Assembly: GCA_023386365.1 (NCBI GenBank)
Contig: JAEWJX010000061.1
Span: forward strand, 1 to 16,038
Source: Actinomycetes bacterium
GTDB taxonomy: Bacteria > Actinomycetota > Actinomycetes > Actinomycetales > Microbacteriaceae
Direction: 5' to 3'
Length of the DNA stretch: 16,038 nucleotides
A program made the translations under genes and the position numbers. Shown here one piece after another: positions 6,622 through 13,489 of this stretch. A model generated the notes under the pieces. That model was not told where the DNA came from, did no database searches, and saw only the letters and a list, made by a program, of their open reading frames with translations. Position 1 is the stretch's first letter. Each line of letters begins with the position of its first letter.

Positions 6622-6627
6622 TAGCGT
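6622..6627 (+). promoter_or_regulatory. -10 box of MFS gene (probably leaderless)
   Basis: TAGCGT ends 7 nt before the ATG at 6635. With transcription starting at or next to the ATG, the mRNA would have no leader, and there is no Shine-Dalgarno sequence in the gap. This supports the 6635 start over an upstream in-frame ATG at 6569. Confidence 0.6.
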
Positions 6628-6634
6628 GTCTGCC

Positions 6635-8065
6635 ATGACCGACCCGAACGGCGACGAGGCCGCGGCCTCCGCATCCGTGCCTGTTCCGCCGCCCACCGCC
6701 AACACCGGATCGATCGCCTCCCTCGGGCGCGAGCTCGACGACAAGGTCGTGCCGCGCAAGCAGGTGTACTCGTGGGCGTTCTGGGACTGGGCGACGCAGC
6801 CGTTCAACTCGGTGATCCTGACGTTCGTCTTCGCGTCGCTGTACCTGGTGTCCGACAACTTCCTGCCGGGCGACATCGCGGCTCTCCCCGACACCGACCC
6901 GGTGAAGGAGCGCGCGCTCGCCGACCTCACCAGCGGGTACGGCCTCGCCACGACGCTCGCCGGCATCCTGATCCTGCTGCTCGCCCCGGTGCTGGGGCAG
7001 CAGGCCGACGCCAGCGGCCGCAAGAAGCGATGGCTGTTCGTGTTCACGATGCTGCTGGCCCTCGCCCAGTTCGCCCTGTTCTTCGCCTACGCCGACCCCG
7101 CCTTCTTCTGGTACGGCGCGATCGTGCTCGCACTCGGTGCCGTGATCTCGGAGATCGCCGGGGTGAACTACAACGCGATGCTCGTGCAGGTGTCGACGCC
7201 GCGGACGATCGGCAAGGTCAGCGGACTCGGGTGGGGTCTCGGCTACATCGGCGGCATCGTCGCGCTCGTGATTGTGGTGCTGCTGAATCAGTTCGAATGG
7301 TTCGGCCTGGACACCTCCGACGGTCTCGCCTACCGCCTGATCGCGGTCGGCGCGGCTGTCTGGACGGTGCTGTTCTCGCTGCCGATGTGGCTGAACGTGC
7401 CCGAGGCGCCGCCGACCAAGGCTCCCGTCGATCGGGTCGGATTCTTCAAGGGCTACGTCGTGCTGGTGAAGGACATCGGTCGGCTCTACCGCGAGGCGCG
7501 ACCCGCGTTCTGGTTCCTCATCGCCAGCGCCATCTACCGCGACGGCCTCGCCGGAGTCTTCGCGTTCGGTGGCGTTCTCGCCGCCGTCGCATTCCATTTC
7601 GAACCCAACGACGTCATCCTCTTCGGAATCGCCGCAAACCTGGTAGCTGGCGTCTCGACGATCCTCGCCGGCCGTTTCGACGACCGCTTCGGTGCGAAAG
7701 CGGTCATCGTGTTCGCGCTTGCCGGTCTCGTCGCGATGGCAATACTCATCTTCGCGCTGCACGACACCGGACGGACGGTCTTCTGGATCGGCGGCCTGCT
7801 GCTGTCGTCGTTCGTCGGGCCGGCGCAGGCAGCGAGCCGTTCGCTGCTCGCGCGGGTCACCCCCGAGGGCAAGCAGGGCGAGATCTTCGGCCTGTACGCG
7901 ACCACGGGCCGTGTAGCGAGCTTCATCTCGCCGGCGCTCTGGACGTTGTCGATCGCGTTCTTCGGCGCCACCATCTACGGCGTGCTCGGGATCGCCCTGG
8001 TGCTGCTGGTGGGTCTCATCCTGCTGCTGCTGGTGAAGCTGCCGAAGCACGTGCGGCACGTGTAA
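6635..8065 (+). CDS. MFS transporter, UMF1/Atg22-like family
   Basis: 476 residues with about twelve membrane helices. The opening helix KQVYSWAFWDWATQPFNSVI (42-61) is characteristic of the UMF1 family, which is related to yeast Atg22. The MFS loop motif GQQADASGRKKRW lies at 121-133 between helices 2 and 3, and GLGWGLGYIGG at 197-207 is the conserved glycine motif of helix 5 in this family. A repeat of the loop motif in the second half is GRFDDRFGAK (346-355). The first 40 residues are a flexible cytoplasmic tail rich in Ala and Pro. It sits in the cell membrane; UMF1 members are thought to export amino acids or other small molecules, but the substrate cannot be read from the sequence. It is transcribed alone and divergently from the surface-protein operon. 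Confidence 0.93.
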   Translation: MTDPNGDEAAASASVPVPPPTANTGSIASLGRELDDKVVPRKQVYSWAFWDWATQPFNSVILTFVFASLYLVSDNFLPGDIAALPDTDPVKERALADLTSGYGLATTLAGILILLLAPVLGQQADASGRKKRWLFVFTMLLALAQFALFFAYADPAFFWYGAIVLALGAVISEIAGVNYNAMLVQVSTPRTIGKVSGLGWGLGYIGGIVALVIVVLLNQFEWFGLDTSDGLAYRLIAVGAAVWTVLFSLPMWLNVPEAPPTKAPVDRVGFFKGYVVLVKDIGRLYREARPAFWFLIASAIYRDGLAGVFAFGGVLAAVAFHFEPNDVILFGIAANLVAGVSTILAGRFDDRFGAKAVIVFALAGLVAMAILIFALHDTGRTVFWIGGLLLSSFVGPAQAASRSLLARVTPEGKQGEIFGLYATTGRVASFISPALWTLSIAFFGATIYGVLGIALVLLVGLILLLLVKLPKHVRHV

Positions 8066-8075
8066 ACCCCTCGAC

Positions 8076-8092
8076 CCGGGGCACGTCCCCGG
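8076..8092 (+). terminator. Short GC hairpin after MFS gene
   Basis: CCGGGG-cacgt-CCCCGG, six base pairs with a 5-nt loop, 10 nt after the MFS stop and touching the promoter of the next gene. No T-run, so termination would be weak. Confidence 0.5.
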
Positions 8093-8093
8093 C

Positions 8094-8099
8094 TAGCGT
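8094..8099 (+). promoter_or_regulatory. -10 box of MarR-like gene (probably leaderless)
   Basis: TAGCGT ends 6 nt before the ATG at 8106 and no ribosome binding site is present. The arrangement is the same as before the MFS and idi genes, and indicates that this gene has its own promoter rather than relying on MFS read-through. Confidence 0.6.
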
Positions 8100-8105
8100 G
8101 GGCCT

Positions 8106-8519
8106 ATGGCGACGCGCACGCTCGCAACCTGGCTGGCGCTCGTCGACCGGCTCGTGGAGCAGCGTTTCTCGGGCACGCTCGACGAGCACGGCATCACGCG
8201 CATGCAGTGGCGCATCCTCACGGCCCTGTCCGACGGCGACAAGACCGCCGACGAACTCGATGCCGCCCTCGCCGACCTACCGGCGTTCGACGACGACCAG
8301 ACGGCCGCCGAGCAGCTCGATGAACTCGTCGAAAGCGGATGGGTGGATGCGACGGGCGCGTATGCCCTCACCGAGCGCGGCCGCACCGCCTACGGCCACA
8401 TCCTCGATGCGGTCGCCGAGCTGCGCATCACCGCCCTCGCCGGGGTCTCCGACGACGAGGAGGCGGCGATGATCGGGGTGCTCGAGCGGATGGCACGCAA
8501 CCTCGGCTGGGACGGCTAG
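8106..8519 (+). CDS. MarR-like winged-helix regulator
   Basis: 137 residues, the usual MarR length. The N-terminal helix (LATWLALVDRLVEQRF) and the C-terminal helices (about 110-135) would form the dimer interface. The central part MQWRILTALSDGDKTADELDAAL (about 33-55) is the start of the winged helix, and LVESGWVDATGAYALTERGRTAYG (about 74-97) carries the wing with the conserved LTxxGR motif. Such proteins bind operator DNA as dimers and usually respond to small phenolic or toxic compounds. The target is unknown; the upstream MFS gene is a possible partner but both have their own promoters. The stop overlaps the stop of the convergent HerA-like gene by 3 nt. Confidence 0.85.
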   Translation: MATRTLATWLALVDRLVEQRFSGTLDEHGITRMQWRILTALSDGDKTADELDAALADLPAFDDDQTAAEQLDELVESGWVDATGAYALTERGRTAYGHILDAVAELRITALAGVSDDEEAAMIGVLERMARNLGWDG

Positions 8520-9604
8520 CGCAGCGGCACCGCCACATCGCTGCCGCCCTCGTGGGTGAGCCGCGCACCCACCTGCACGATCGACGGCTGCTGGATGAAG
8601 CCACCGGCCATCAGCGCCTGACCTTTCGCGAACGAGGGCGCACGTTCGACGAGCGTCGGGGGCGCGAACCCGAACAGCTCCCCCAGTTCGGCGAGGTCGC
8701 GCGGGGAGTTCATGCGCATGAGGGTCAGGTTGTCGCACTGGGTGAGCACGTTCGGGTGCACCTTCGACGGTCGCTGCGTCGACACCAGCAGCCACAGCCC
8801 GTACTTGCGGCCCTCGGCGGCGATCTGGATGATCCGTTCGGTCAGCAGCACGGCGAGGGGCGTGTGCGGATCGGGCGGGCACAGGTTGTGGGCTTCGTCG
8901 ATGACGATCAGCCGCGGGATGCGTTCGTGCCGATGCTCCCACAGGTGGTCGAGAACGGCGAGGGATGCGACGCGGGCCTCATCCGCCACCGCGAAGCCGC
9001 CCAGGTCGAGCACCGTCGCATCCGGTTGCTCGTCGACGACGTCGCTGGCTGCGCGCCCACCCCACGCCCACAGCTCCCAGGTGAGGATGCCGAGATTCTC
9101 GAGACGCATCGCCACCTGATGCAGGGCCACGGTGTCGGATTCGCGCATCTCCTCCAGCAGCCCCGACGGTCCGCCGTGGGCGCGCGCCACCTCGAACCGG
9201 AGCAGGGCGTTGTATTCCTCGCGGTTCTGGATCGGGTCGATGCGCAGGGCCGCCGCCTGGGCGCGCAGGTCGAGGTCGACGAATCGGGTGCGCAGCCGTT
9301 CCCCCTCCGACCCGGACGAGTGCAGCACCCGGATGTCGCGCGAGCTGATCGTGTCGGCCACGTCGGCGGGGGCGTCGTCGCGCACCTCCCCCAGGCGCAC
9401 GAAGTCGCCGTTGGGGTCGAAGATCACCATCGGCAGTCGGGTGTGCACGAGGAGCTGCTCGAGGGCGACCCCGAGCGCGTACGTCTTCCCCGATCCGGAC
9501 TGGCCGCACCAGAAGGTGTGGCGGTTGAAGCGCTCGGCGAGCAGCTCCGCGGGCGTGGTGTCGCGTGCGTCGACCAGTGTGCCGACAGGGAGTGCGGTGG
9601 TCAC
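8516..9604 (-). CDS. HerA-like ATPase (DUF87, FtsK/HerA superfamily)
   Basis: 362 residues. Walker A GQSGSGKT at 34-41, Walker B RLIVIDEAHNL at 231-241, and the STQRPSKVHPNVLTQCDN motif at 275-292, which is the sensor and arginine-bearing region of HerA-type hexameric DNA translocases. IFDPNGDFVRLG (61-72) is the typical HerA strand after Walker A. In archaea and some bacteria HerA works with the nuclease NurA in DNA-end resection or with defence effectors; no such partner is seen here, as the neighbours are marR-like and idi. The start is a GTG at 9604 with a TAAGAT box 6 nt upstream, so it is probably leaderless. The short N-terminal region lacks a full HAS barrel, so it may be a reduced form. 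Cellular role unknown. Confidence 0.87.
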   Translation of the reverse strand: MTTALPVGTLVDARDTTPAELLAERFNRHTFWCGQSGSGKTYALGVALEQLLVHTRLPMVIFDPNGDFVRLGEVRDDAPADVADTISSRDIRVLHSSGSEGERLRTRFVDLDLRAQAAALRIDPIQNREEYNALLRFEVARAHGGPSGLLEEMRESDTVALHQVAMRLENLGILTWELWAWGGRAASDVVDEQPDATVLDLGGFAVADEARVASLAVLDHLWEHRHERIPRLIVIDEAHNLCPPDPHTPLAVLLTERIIQIAAEGRKYGLWLLVSTQRPSKVHPNVLTQCDNLTLMRMNSPRDLAELGELFGFAPPTLVERAPSFAKGQALMAGGFIQQPSIVQVGARLTHEGGSDVAVPLR

Positions 9605-9610
9605 GAGGGC

Positions 9611-9616
9611 ATCTTA
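9611..9616 (-). promoter_or_regulatory. -10 box of HerA-like gene (probably leaderless)
   Basis: TAAGAT on the minus strand ends 6 nt before the GTG start at 9604. It lies back to back with the idi promoter inside a 51-bp intergenic region, so the two genes share a very short divergent control region. Confidence 0.6.
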
Positions 9617-9643
9617 TGGCGGGCTTTGCGCGCATTCGATGGC

Positions 9644-9649
9644 TAGGCT
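9644..9649 (+). promoter_or_regulatory. -10 box of idi (probably leaderless)
   Basis: TAGGCT ends 6 nt before the ATG at 9656. There is no Shine-Dalgarno sequence between them. Confidence 0.6.
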
Positions 9650-9655
9650 GCGCAC

Positions 9656-10198
9656 ATGTCGCCTGATTCGACCCACGACGGCACCGAACTCGTCCTCCTG
9701 CTCGATGACGACGGGAAGCCGATCGGCACCGCCCCGAAAGCCACCGTGCATACCGCGAACACGCCGCTGCATTTCGCGTTCTCGTGCCACGTGTTCAACC
9801 CGCTCGGCCGAATGCTGGTCACGCGGCGAGCCCTCGACAAGGACACCTTCCCCGGCGTGTGGACGAACGCGTTCTGCGGCCACCCCGCCCCGGGCGAGAC
9901 GGCACTGGATGCGATCGCCCGTCGCGCCGAGGGCGAACTGGGGGTCCCGGTGCGCGACGTCGAGATCGTGCTGCCGCACTTCCGGTACCGTGCCGTCGAC
10001 TCGGGCGGCATCGTCGAGAACGAGATCTGTCCCGTCTTCCGGGCCGTGATCGACAGCGACCCGAACCCGTCACCGAGCGAGGTGGCGGAGTGGGTGTGGG
10101 CCGACCCGATGTCGGTGCGAATGGCGGTGGGCGCGGCGCCGTTCGCGTTCAGCCCGTGGATGGGGATGCAGCTGTCGGCCTGGCCGGCCGGCCGCTGA
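9656..10198 (+). CDS. idi: Isopentenyl-diphosphate delta-isomerase, type I
   Basis: 180 residues, the usual length for type I IDI, a Nudix-fold metalloenzyme of the cytoplasm. It interconverts isopentenyl diphosphate and dimethylallyl diphosphate, the two building blocks of isoprenoids such as menaquinone, undecaprenyl phosphate and carotenoids. Signature motifs are present: TFPGVWTNAFCGHP (64-77) with the catalytic cysteine C74 and metal ligand H76, further ligands H32 and H39 in ATVHTANTPLHF, and VENEICPVF (120-128) with the catalytic glutamates E121 and E123. SPWMGMQL near the C-terminus is also typical. It is a single gene, divergent from the HerA-like gene and convergent with dcd; no carotenoid genes are adjacent. 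Confidence 0.96.
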   Translation: MSPDSTHDGTELVLLLDDDGKPIGTAPKATVHTANTPLHFAFSCHVFNPLGRMLVTRRALDKDTFPGVWTNAFCGHPAPGETALDAIARRAEGELGVPVRDVEIVLPHFRYRAVDSGGIVENEICPVFRAVIDSDPNPSPSEVAEWVWADPMSVRMAVGAAPFAFSPWMGMQLSAWPAGR

Positions 10199-10204
10199 GC
10201 GGGG

Positions 10205-10810
10205 CTACTCCCCCGGCGAACCCGCCTGGGTGACGGTGACATCCGTGCGGTGGAAGTTCTGCCACGACCGCGACGCGGTCGGGCCACGCTGACCCTGGTA
10301 GCGGTTGGCGTACGCCCCCGAGCCGTAGGCGTTGACCACCGGCGAGCTGGTGCGGATGAAGCAGAGCTGGCCGATCTTCATGCCCGGCCACAGCTTGATG
10401 GGCAGGGTCGCCACGTTGCTCAGTTCGAGGGTGACGTGACCGGAGAAGCCGGGGTCGACGAATCCGGCGGTCGAGTGGGTGAGCAGACCGAGGCGACCCA
10501 GCGAGCTCTTGCCCTCGAGGCGTGCGGCCACGTCGTCGGGCAGGCTCACCAGTTCGAACGTCGAGCCGAGCACGAACTCACCCGGGTGCAGGATGAACGC
10601 CTCGCCGGGCTTCGTCTCGACGAGACGCGTGAGTTCGGGCTGCTCCTCGGCCGGGTCGATGAACGGGTACTTGTGGTTGTCGAACAACCGGAAGTAGCGG
10701 TCGAGGCGCACGTCGATGCTCGACGGCTGGATCATTTCGCGGTCGAGCGGCTCGAGGCCGATGCGTCCGGCGTCGAGTTCGGCGGCGATGTCGCGGTCGC
10801 TGAGAAGCAT
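10205..10810 (-). CDS. dcd: dCTP deaminase, bifunctional dCTP deaminase/dUTPase type
   Basis: 201 residues. It makes the precursor for thymidylate by deaminating dCTP; in Mycobacterium tuberculosis the close homologue also cleaves the dUTP formed, releasing dUMP directly. The diagnostic stretch is complete: EGKSSLGRLGLLTHSTAGF (99-117), with A115 in the HSTAGF motif as in the mycobacterial enzyme, then VDPGFSGHVTLELSN (118-132) with the catalytic base E129, and YQGQRGPTASRSWQNF near the C-terminus. The ATG at 10810 follows a TACGCT box by 6 nt and has no ribosome binding site. The stop is only 6 nt from the convergent idi stop. Bifunctionality is inferred from similarity of the active-site segment. 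Confidence 0.96.
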   Translation of the reverse strand: MLLSDRDIAAELDAGRIGLEPLDREMIQPSSIDVRLDRYFRLFDNHKYPFIDPAEEQPELTRLVETKPGEAFILHPGEFVLGSTFELVSLPDDVAARLEGKSSLGRLGLLTHSTAGFVDPGFSGHVTLELSNVATLPIKLWPGMKIGQLCFIRTSSPVVNAYGSGAYANRYQGQRGPTASRSWQNFHRTDVTVTQAGSPGE

Positions 10811-10816
10811 GCGACG

Positions 10817-10822
10817 AGCGTA
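10817..10822 (-). promoter_or_regulatory. -10 box of dcd (probably leaderless)
   Basis: TACGCT on the minus strand ends 6 nt before the ATG at 10810. An overlapping TATACG two bases upstream is an alternative reading. Confidence 0.55.
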
Positions 10823-10871
10823 TAGCCAGAGGTGATCGAGGAGCGCCCGCGTCCGCGGACGCGTCTCGAGA

Positions 10872-11549
10872 TCAGCGGCTCGACGTCCACCCGGCGGCGT
10901 GCAGACGCTCGAACGCGTCGAGCAGCAGGTCGAGGGTGAACTCGAACTCGGACTGGTCGTCGCAGGCGCCCGACGGGTTGCGGGTGGCGGCATCCGCGGC
11001 GATCGCGAACACGTACGGGTACGCCTCGGCCGCGCGGCGCATCAGCTCCGGATCGGGTGGGGCCGCCTCGGCGTCGGTCTCGTCGAACGCTTCGGGGCTG
11101 AACCCCCAGATGCGGTGCCCGAGTGCGTGCATGGCGTGGTGGGTGAGGTCGACGCTGACGCCGCCCTCGATGAAGCGGCCCGAGAGGCCGTTCATGTAGG
11201 CGAGCACTGCGGGGGTGCGGCGGGTGCGGGTTTCGATGGCGGGCCGCAGCCAGGGGTGCGCGTCGAGGGTGCGGCGCGCCTCGAGGATCTGCGCGCGCAC
11301 GGCCTGGCGCCACGGCGCATCCGCGGATGGGGTGTCGTAACCGGCGACGAGGGTGTCGATCATGCCGGAGATGAGGTCGTCTTTGTCGGCGACGTGCTTA
11401 TAGAGCGCCATCGGCACGACGCCGAGCTCGGAGGCGAGCGCGCGCATGCTCAGCGCGTCGAAGCCGTCGCGGTCGGCGAGGGCGATGCCCGCCTGCAGGA
11501 CGCGCCCGCGATCGAGCGGGGCGCGCTGCGCGGCAGCCGTCGGGGGCAC
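10872..11549 (-). CDS. TetR-family regulator (TetR_C type)
   Basis: About 225 residues. The N-terminal DNA-binding domain is clear: LDRGRVLQAGIALADRDGF then SMRALASELGVVPMALYKHV (helix-turn-helix, about residues 34-53) and KDDLI after it, as in TetR itself. The C-terminal ligand-binding part (MHALGHRIWGFSPEAF, and a final amphipathic helix FTLDLLLDAFERLHAAG) fits the TetR_C group. I chose GTG at 11549, with GAGG 5 nt upstream; GTG at 11555 is also possible. It is divergent from a membrane-protein gene, and the 90-bp gap contains two palindromes that are its likely operators, so it probably represses that gene and itself until a small molecule binds. Confidence 0.92.
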   Translation of the reverse strand: MPPTAAAQRAPLDRGRVLQAGIALADRDGFDALSMRALASELGVVPMALYKHVADKDDLISGMIDTLVAGYDTPSADAPWRQAVRAQILEARRTLDAHPWLRPAIETRTRRTPAVLAYMNGLSGRFIEGGVSVDLTHHAMHALGHRIWGFSPEAFDETDAEAAPPDPELMRRAAEAYPYVFAIAADAATRNPSGACDDQSEFEFTLDLLLDAFERLHAAGWTSSR

Positions 11550-11564
11550 GTTCACCTCACGATC

Positions 11565-11593
11565 TTGACAGGTGTACAGCGTACACCTACGCT
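11565..11593 (+). promoter_or_regulatory. Promoter of DUF4386-type gene
   Basis: TTGACA (11565-11570), 17-nt spacer, TACGCT (11588-11593): a textbook housekeeping-sigma promoter. The spacer is almost exactly the first palindrome, so a bound repressor would block RNA polymerase. The start codon at 11640 has an AAAGGAA ribosome binding site, so this gene has a leader, unlike most of its neighbours. Confidence 0.75.
11570..11588. promoter_or_regulatory. TetR operator 1
   Basis: AGGTGTAC-agc-GTACACCT: 8-bp perfect arms around a 3-nt centre, lying between the -35 and -10 boxes of the divergent gene and just upstream of the regulator start. The same palindrome is repeated at 11604-11622. Confidence 0.8.
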
Positions 11594-11603
11594 CGGTCTC
11601 GCC

Positions 11604-11622
11604 AGGTGTACGGCGTACACCT
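11604..11622. promoter_or_regulatory. TetR operator 2
   Basis: AGGTGTAC-ggc-GTACACCT: same arms as operator 1 with one base changed in the centre, 34 bp away centre to centre. It covers the expected transcription start region of the DUF4386-type gene. Confidence 0.8.
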
Positions 11623-11639
11623 TTGTCGAAAGGAACCCG

Positions 11640-12293
11640 ATGCCCTCCCCTCGCACCCACGCCGCCGCCGGCGGTGCCCTCTACCTCGTCACGATCGTCA
11701 CGTCGATCCCCGCCGCAGCCCTCAAAGCTCCTCTGCTCGCCGGTGCGGATGCCGACCCGGCCGCCGCCGCCTGGTCGGCCGTGCTGGAAGTGGTGCTGGC
11801 CCTGTCATGCATCGGGACGGCCGTCGTGATGTTCCCAGTTCTGCGCCGCGCGGGCGAGGTGGGCGCGCTCGGCTTCGTGACCGCCCGCACCCTGGAAGCC
11901 GCCATCATCGTCACCGGCGTGATTTCGGTGCTGTCGATGTCGTCGTTGCGCGGCGCGGGCGTCGCATCCGACGACGCCGTGTCGCTGCTACTGGTCGAGG
12001 TGCACCGGTGGGCGTTCCTGCTCGGACCGGGACTCATCCCGGCCATCAACGCACTCTGCCTCGCGCCGCTGCTGTACCGCGCCCGACTCGTGCCCCGCGT
12101 GATCCCGCTGGTGGGCATGATCGGCATCCCGCTGCTGCTCGCATCCGCCACCGCGACCATGTTCGGCCTCTTCACCCAGACGTCTCCCGTGGCGGCGGCG
12201 CTGGCCGCGCCGATCGCGCTGTGGGAGCTGTCGCTCGGCATCTGGCTGGTGGTGAAAGGCTTCCGCCCCGATGCGCTTGCGCGGCTCGTATAG
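11640..12293 (+). CDS. DUF4386-type membrane protein
   Basis: 217 residues with about six membrane helices. The first (GGALYLVTIVTSIPAAAL, about 11-28), the ALEVVLALSCIGTAVVMFPVLRR-like region (about 48-70), EAAIIVTGVISVLSM, and the later LLGPGLIPAINALCLAPLLYRARLVPRVIPLVGMIG (about 127-162) match the pattern of DUF4386 proteins, whose function is unknown. ATG at 11640 has AAAGGAA at 7 nt. It is probably repressed by the divergent TetR protein through the two operators in its promoter. Such pairs often respond to a membrane-active compound, but no transport motif is visible. Confidence 0.82.
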   Translation: MPSPRTHAAAGGALYLVTIVTSIPAAALKAPLLAGADADPAAAAWSAVLEVVLALSCIGTAVVMFPVLRRAGEVGALGFVTARTLEAAIIVTGVISVLSMSSLRGAGVASDDAVSLLLVEVHRWAFLLGPGLIPAINALCLAPLLYRARLVPRVIPLVGMIGIPLLLASATATMFGLFTQTSPVAAALAAPIALWELSLGIWLVVKGFRPDALARLV

Positions 12294-12308
12294 GCTTGCC
12301 CACGTCGC

Positions 12309-12324
12309 TTCACCCCCGGGTGAA
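12309..12324 (+). terminator. Short hairpin after DUF4386-type gene
   Basis: TTCACC-cccg-GGTGAA, six base pairs with a tight loop, 16 nt after the stop codon and 6 nt before the tRNA. No T-run follows. Confidence 0.45.
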
Positions 12325-12330
12325 CGCTTC

Positions 12331-12401
12331 GGGGATGTAGTTCAATGGCAGAACTTCAGCTTCCCAAGCTGATAGCGCGGGTTCGATTCCCGTCATCCCC
12401 T
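12331..12401 (+). tRNA. tRNA-Gly (anticodon CCC)
   Basis: A complete cloverleaf: acceptor GGGGATG pairs with CATCCCC, D arm GTTC/GAAC, anticodon arm TCAGC-TTCCCAA-GCTGA with CCC at 12363-12365, and T arm GCGGG-TTCGATT-CCCGT. It reads the glycine codon GGG. The 3' CCA is not encoded and must be added after transcription. Discriminator base is T. Confidence 0.96.
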
Positions 12402-12403
12402 CG

Positions 12404-12439
12404 ATGCCCTGACGGTCACCCCGGTCGCCGACAGGGCAT
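12404..12439. terminator. Possible bidirectional terminator between tRNA and LacI gene
   Basis: ATGCCCTG (12404-12411) and CAGGGCAT (12432-12439) pair over 8 bp with a 20-nt GC-rich loop. It lies between the tRNA end and the convergent stop of the regulator gene at 12447, so it could serve both. Confidence 0.5.
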
Positions 12440-12446
12440 TCGTGCG

Positions 12447-13457
12447 TCAGGAGCGCGGCGCCGGTCCTGTCGATTCGCGCACGACGAGCTCCGGCTGGAA
12501 CAGGTACTCGGTGCGCGACGCGTAGATGCTGTTCATCTCGCCCACGAAGGCGTCGGCGATCGCGACCCCCATCGCGGCGATCGGCTGACGGACGGTGGTG
12601 AGCGGCGGCCAGGAGTGCTTCGCGATCGCGGAGTCGTCGAAACCGACGACCGACAACTCGTCGGGAACGCGGATGCCCTGCCGCCGCGCCTCCGCGAGCA
12701 CGCCCACGGCGATCAGGTCGCTGGCGCAAATGATGGCCGTGCATCCGGCGGCGATGAGGGCGCGGCCCGCACTCAGCCCGCCGTCGTCGGAGTAGAGCGA
12801 CTGTTCGATGACGACCTCGGCATCCGATCCGATCACCTCGGCCACCGCCTGACGGAAGCCGGCCGACTTGCGTTGCGCCGTCACGAACGCCTCGGAGCCG
12901 TTGGCGAGGCCGATCCGACGGTGCCCGAGGGTGGCGAGGTGGCGGACGGCGAGCGACATCGCGCTCAGGTCGTCGATGGAGAAGAAGGGCGCATCGAACC
13001 CGGCGCGGTAGCCGTTCACGAACGCCAGCGGGAGCCCGAGGTCGCGGAGCTCCTGGTATCGGGTCATGGGGCGCGTCGCGTCGGCGTGGCCGCCGGAGAC
13101 GAACACGATGCCCGACACCCCGGACTCGATGAAGATGTCGATGTACTCGTCTTCGCTGAGGCCGCCCTCGCTCTGCGAGCCGACGAGCGGGGTGAACCCG
13201 CGGCGCGAGAAGTTGGGGCCGAGCGCCTGCGCGAGCGCCGGATAGACGGGGTTGTTCAGCTCCGGGAGGAGCACGCCGACCGGCCGACCGGTGCGGTGGC
13301 GAAGACGCGGAGGCCGTTCGTACCCCAGCAGGTCGAGGGCCGTGAGCACCGCCTGACGCTTGCTCTGCACGACACCCGGACGGTCGTTGAGAACCCTGCT
13401 GACCGTTGCCTCGCTGACCCCCGCGTGCGCGGCAATATCGGCGAGAGTCGCGGCCAT
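12447..13457 (-). CDS. LacI-family transcriptional regulator, probable regulator of the adjacent sugar importer
   Basis: 336 residues, normal LacI length. Helix-turn-helix and hinge: ATLADIAAHAGVSEATVSRVLNDRPGVV (3-30), with the AVLTALDLLGYERP hinge helix region up to about 50. The remainder is a periplasmic-binding-protein-like sensor domain: VGVLLPELNNPVYPALAQAL (60-79), GIVFVSGGHAD, HLATLGHRRIGLANG, AIICASDLIAVGVLAEARRQGIRVPDELSVVGFDDSAIA, and PPLTTVRQP near the C-terminus, all standard. It lies 32 nt downstream of the MalG-like gene in the same direction. It has its own TAGCCT box 7 nt before the ATG, so it is probably leaderless. By context it should repress the transporter until a malto-oligosaccharide or related sugar binds. 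Confidence 0.94.
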   Translation of the reverse strand: MAATLADIAAHAGVSEATVSRVLNDRPGVVQSKRQAVLTALDLLGYERPPRLRHRTGRPVGVLLPELNNPVYPALAQALGPNFSRRGFTPLVGSQSEGGLSEDEYIDIFIESGVSGIVFVSGGHADATRPMTRYQELRDLGLPLAFVNGYRAGFDAPFFSIDDLSAMSLAVRHLATLGHRRIGLANGSEAFVTAQRKSAGFRQAVAEVIGSDAEVVIEQSLYSDDGGLSAGRALIAAGCTAIICASDLIAVGVLAEARRQGIRVPDELSVVGFDDSAIAKHSWPPLTTVRQPIAAMGVAIADAFVGEMNSIYASRTEYLFQPELVVRESTGPAPRS

Positions 13458-13464
13458 GGGCGAA

Positions 13465-13470
13465 AGGCTA
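13465..13470 (-). promoter_or_regulatory. -10 box of LacI-family gene (probably leaderless)
   Basis: TAGCCT on the minus strand ends 7 nt before the ATG at 13457, within the 32-nt gap after the MalG-like stop. It lets the regulator be made independently of the transporter operon. Confidence 0.55.
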
Positions 13471-13489
13471 GCATCGCGCCAGGCGCCCG

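Noticed and set aside
6608..8059. A 483-codon minus-strand frame opposite the MFS gene
   Set aside because: Composition is rich in Gln, Glu, Arg and His without any fold pattern, whereas the plus strand gives a complete twelve-helix transporter.
10199..10220. A convergent terminator between idi and dcd (GGGG-ctact-CCCC)
   Set aside because: Only four base pairs, partly inside the dcd coding end; too weak to call.
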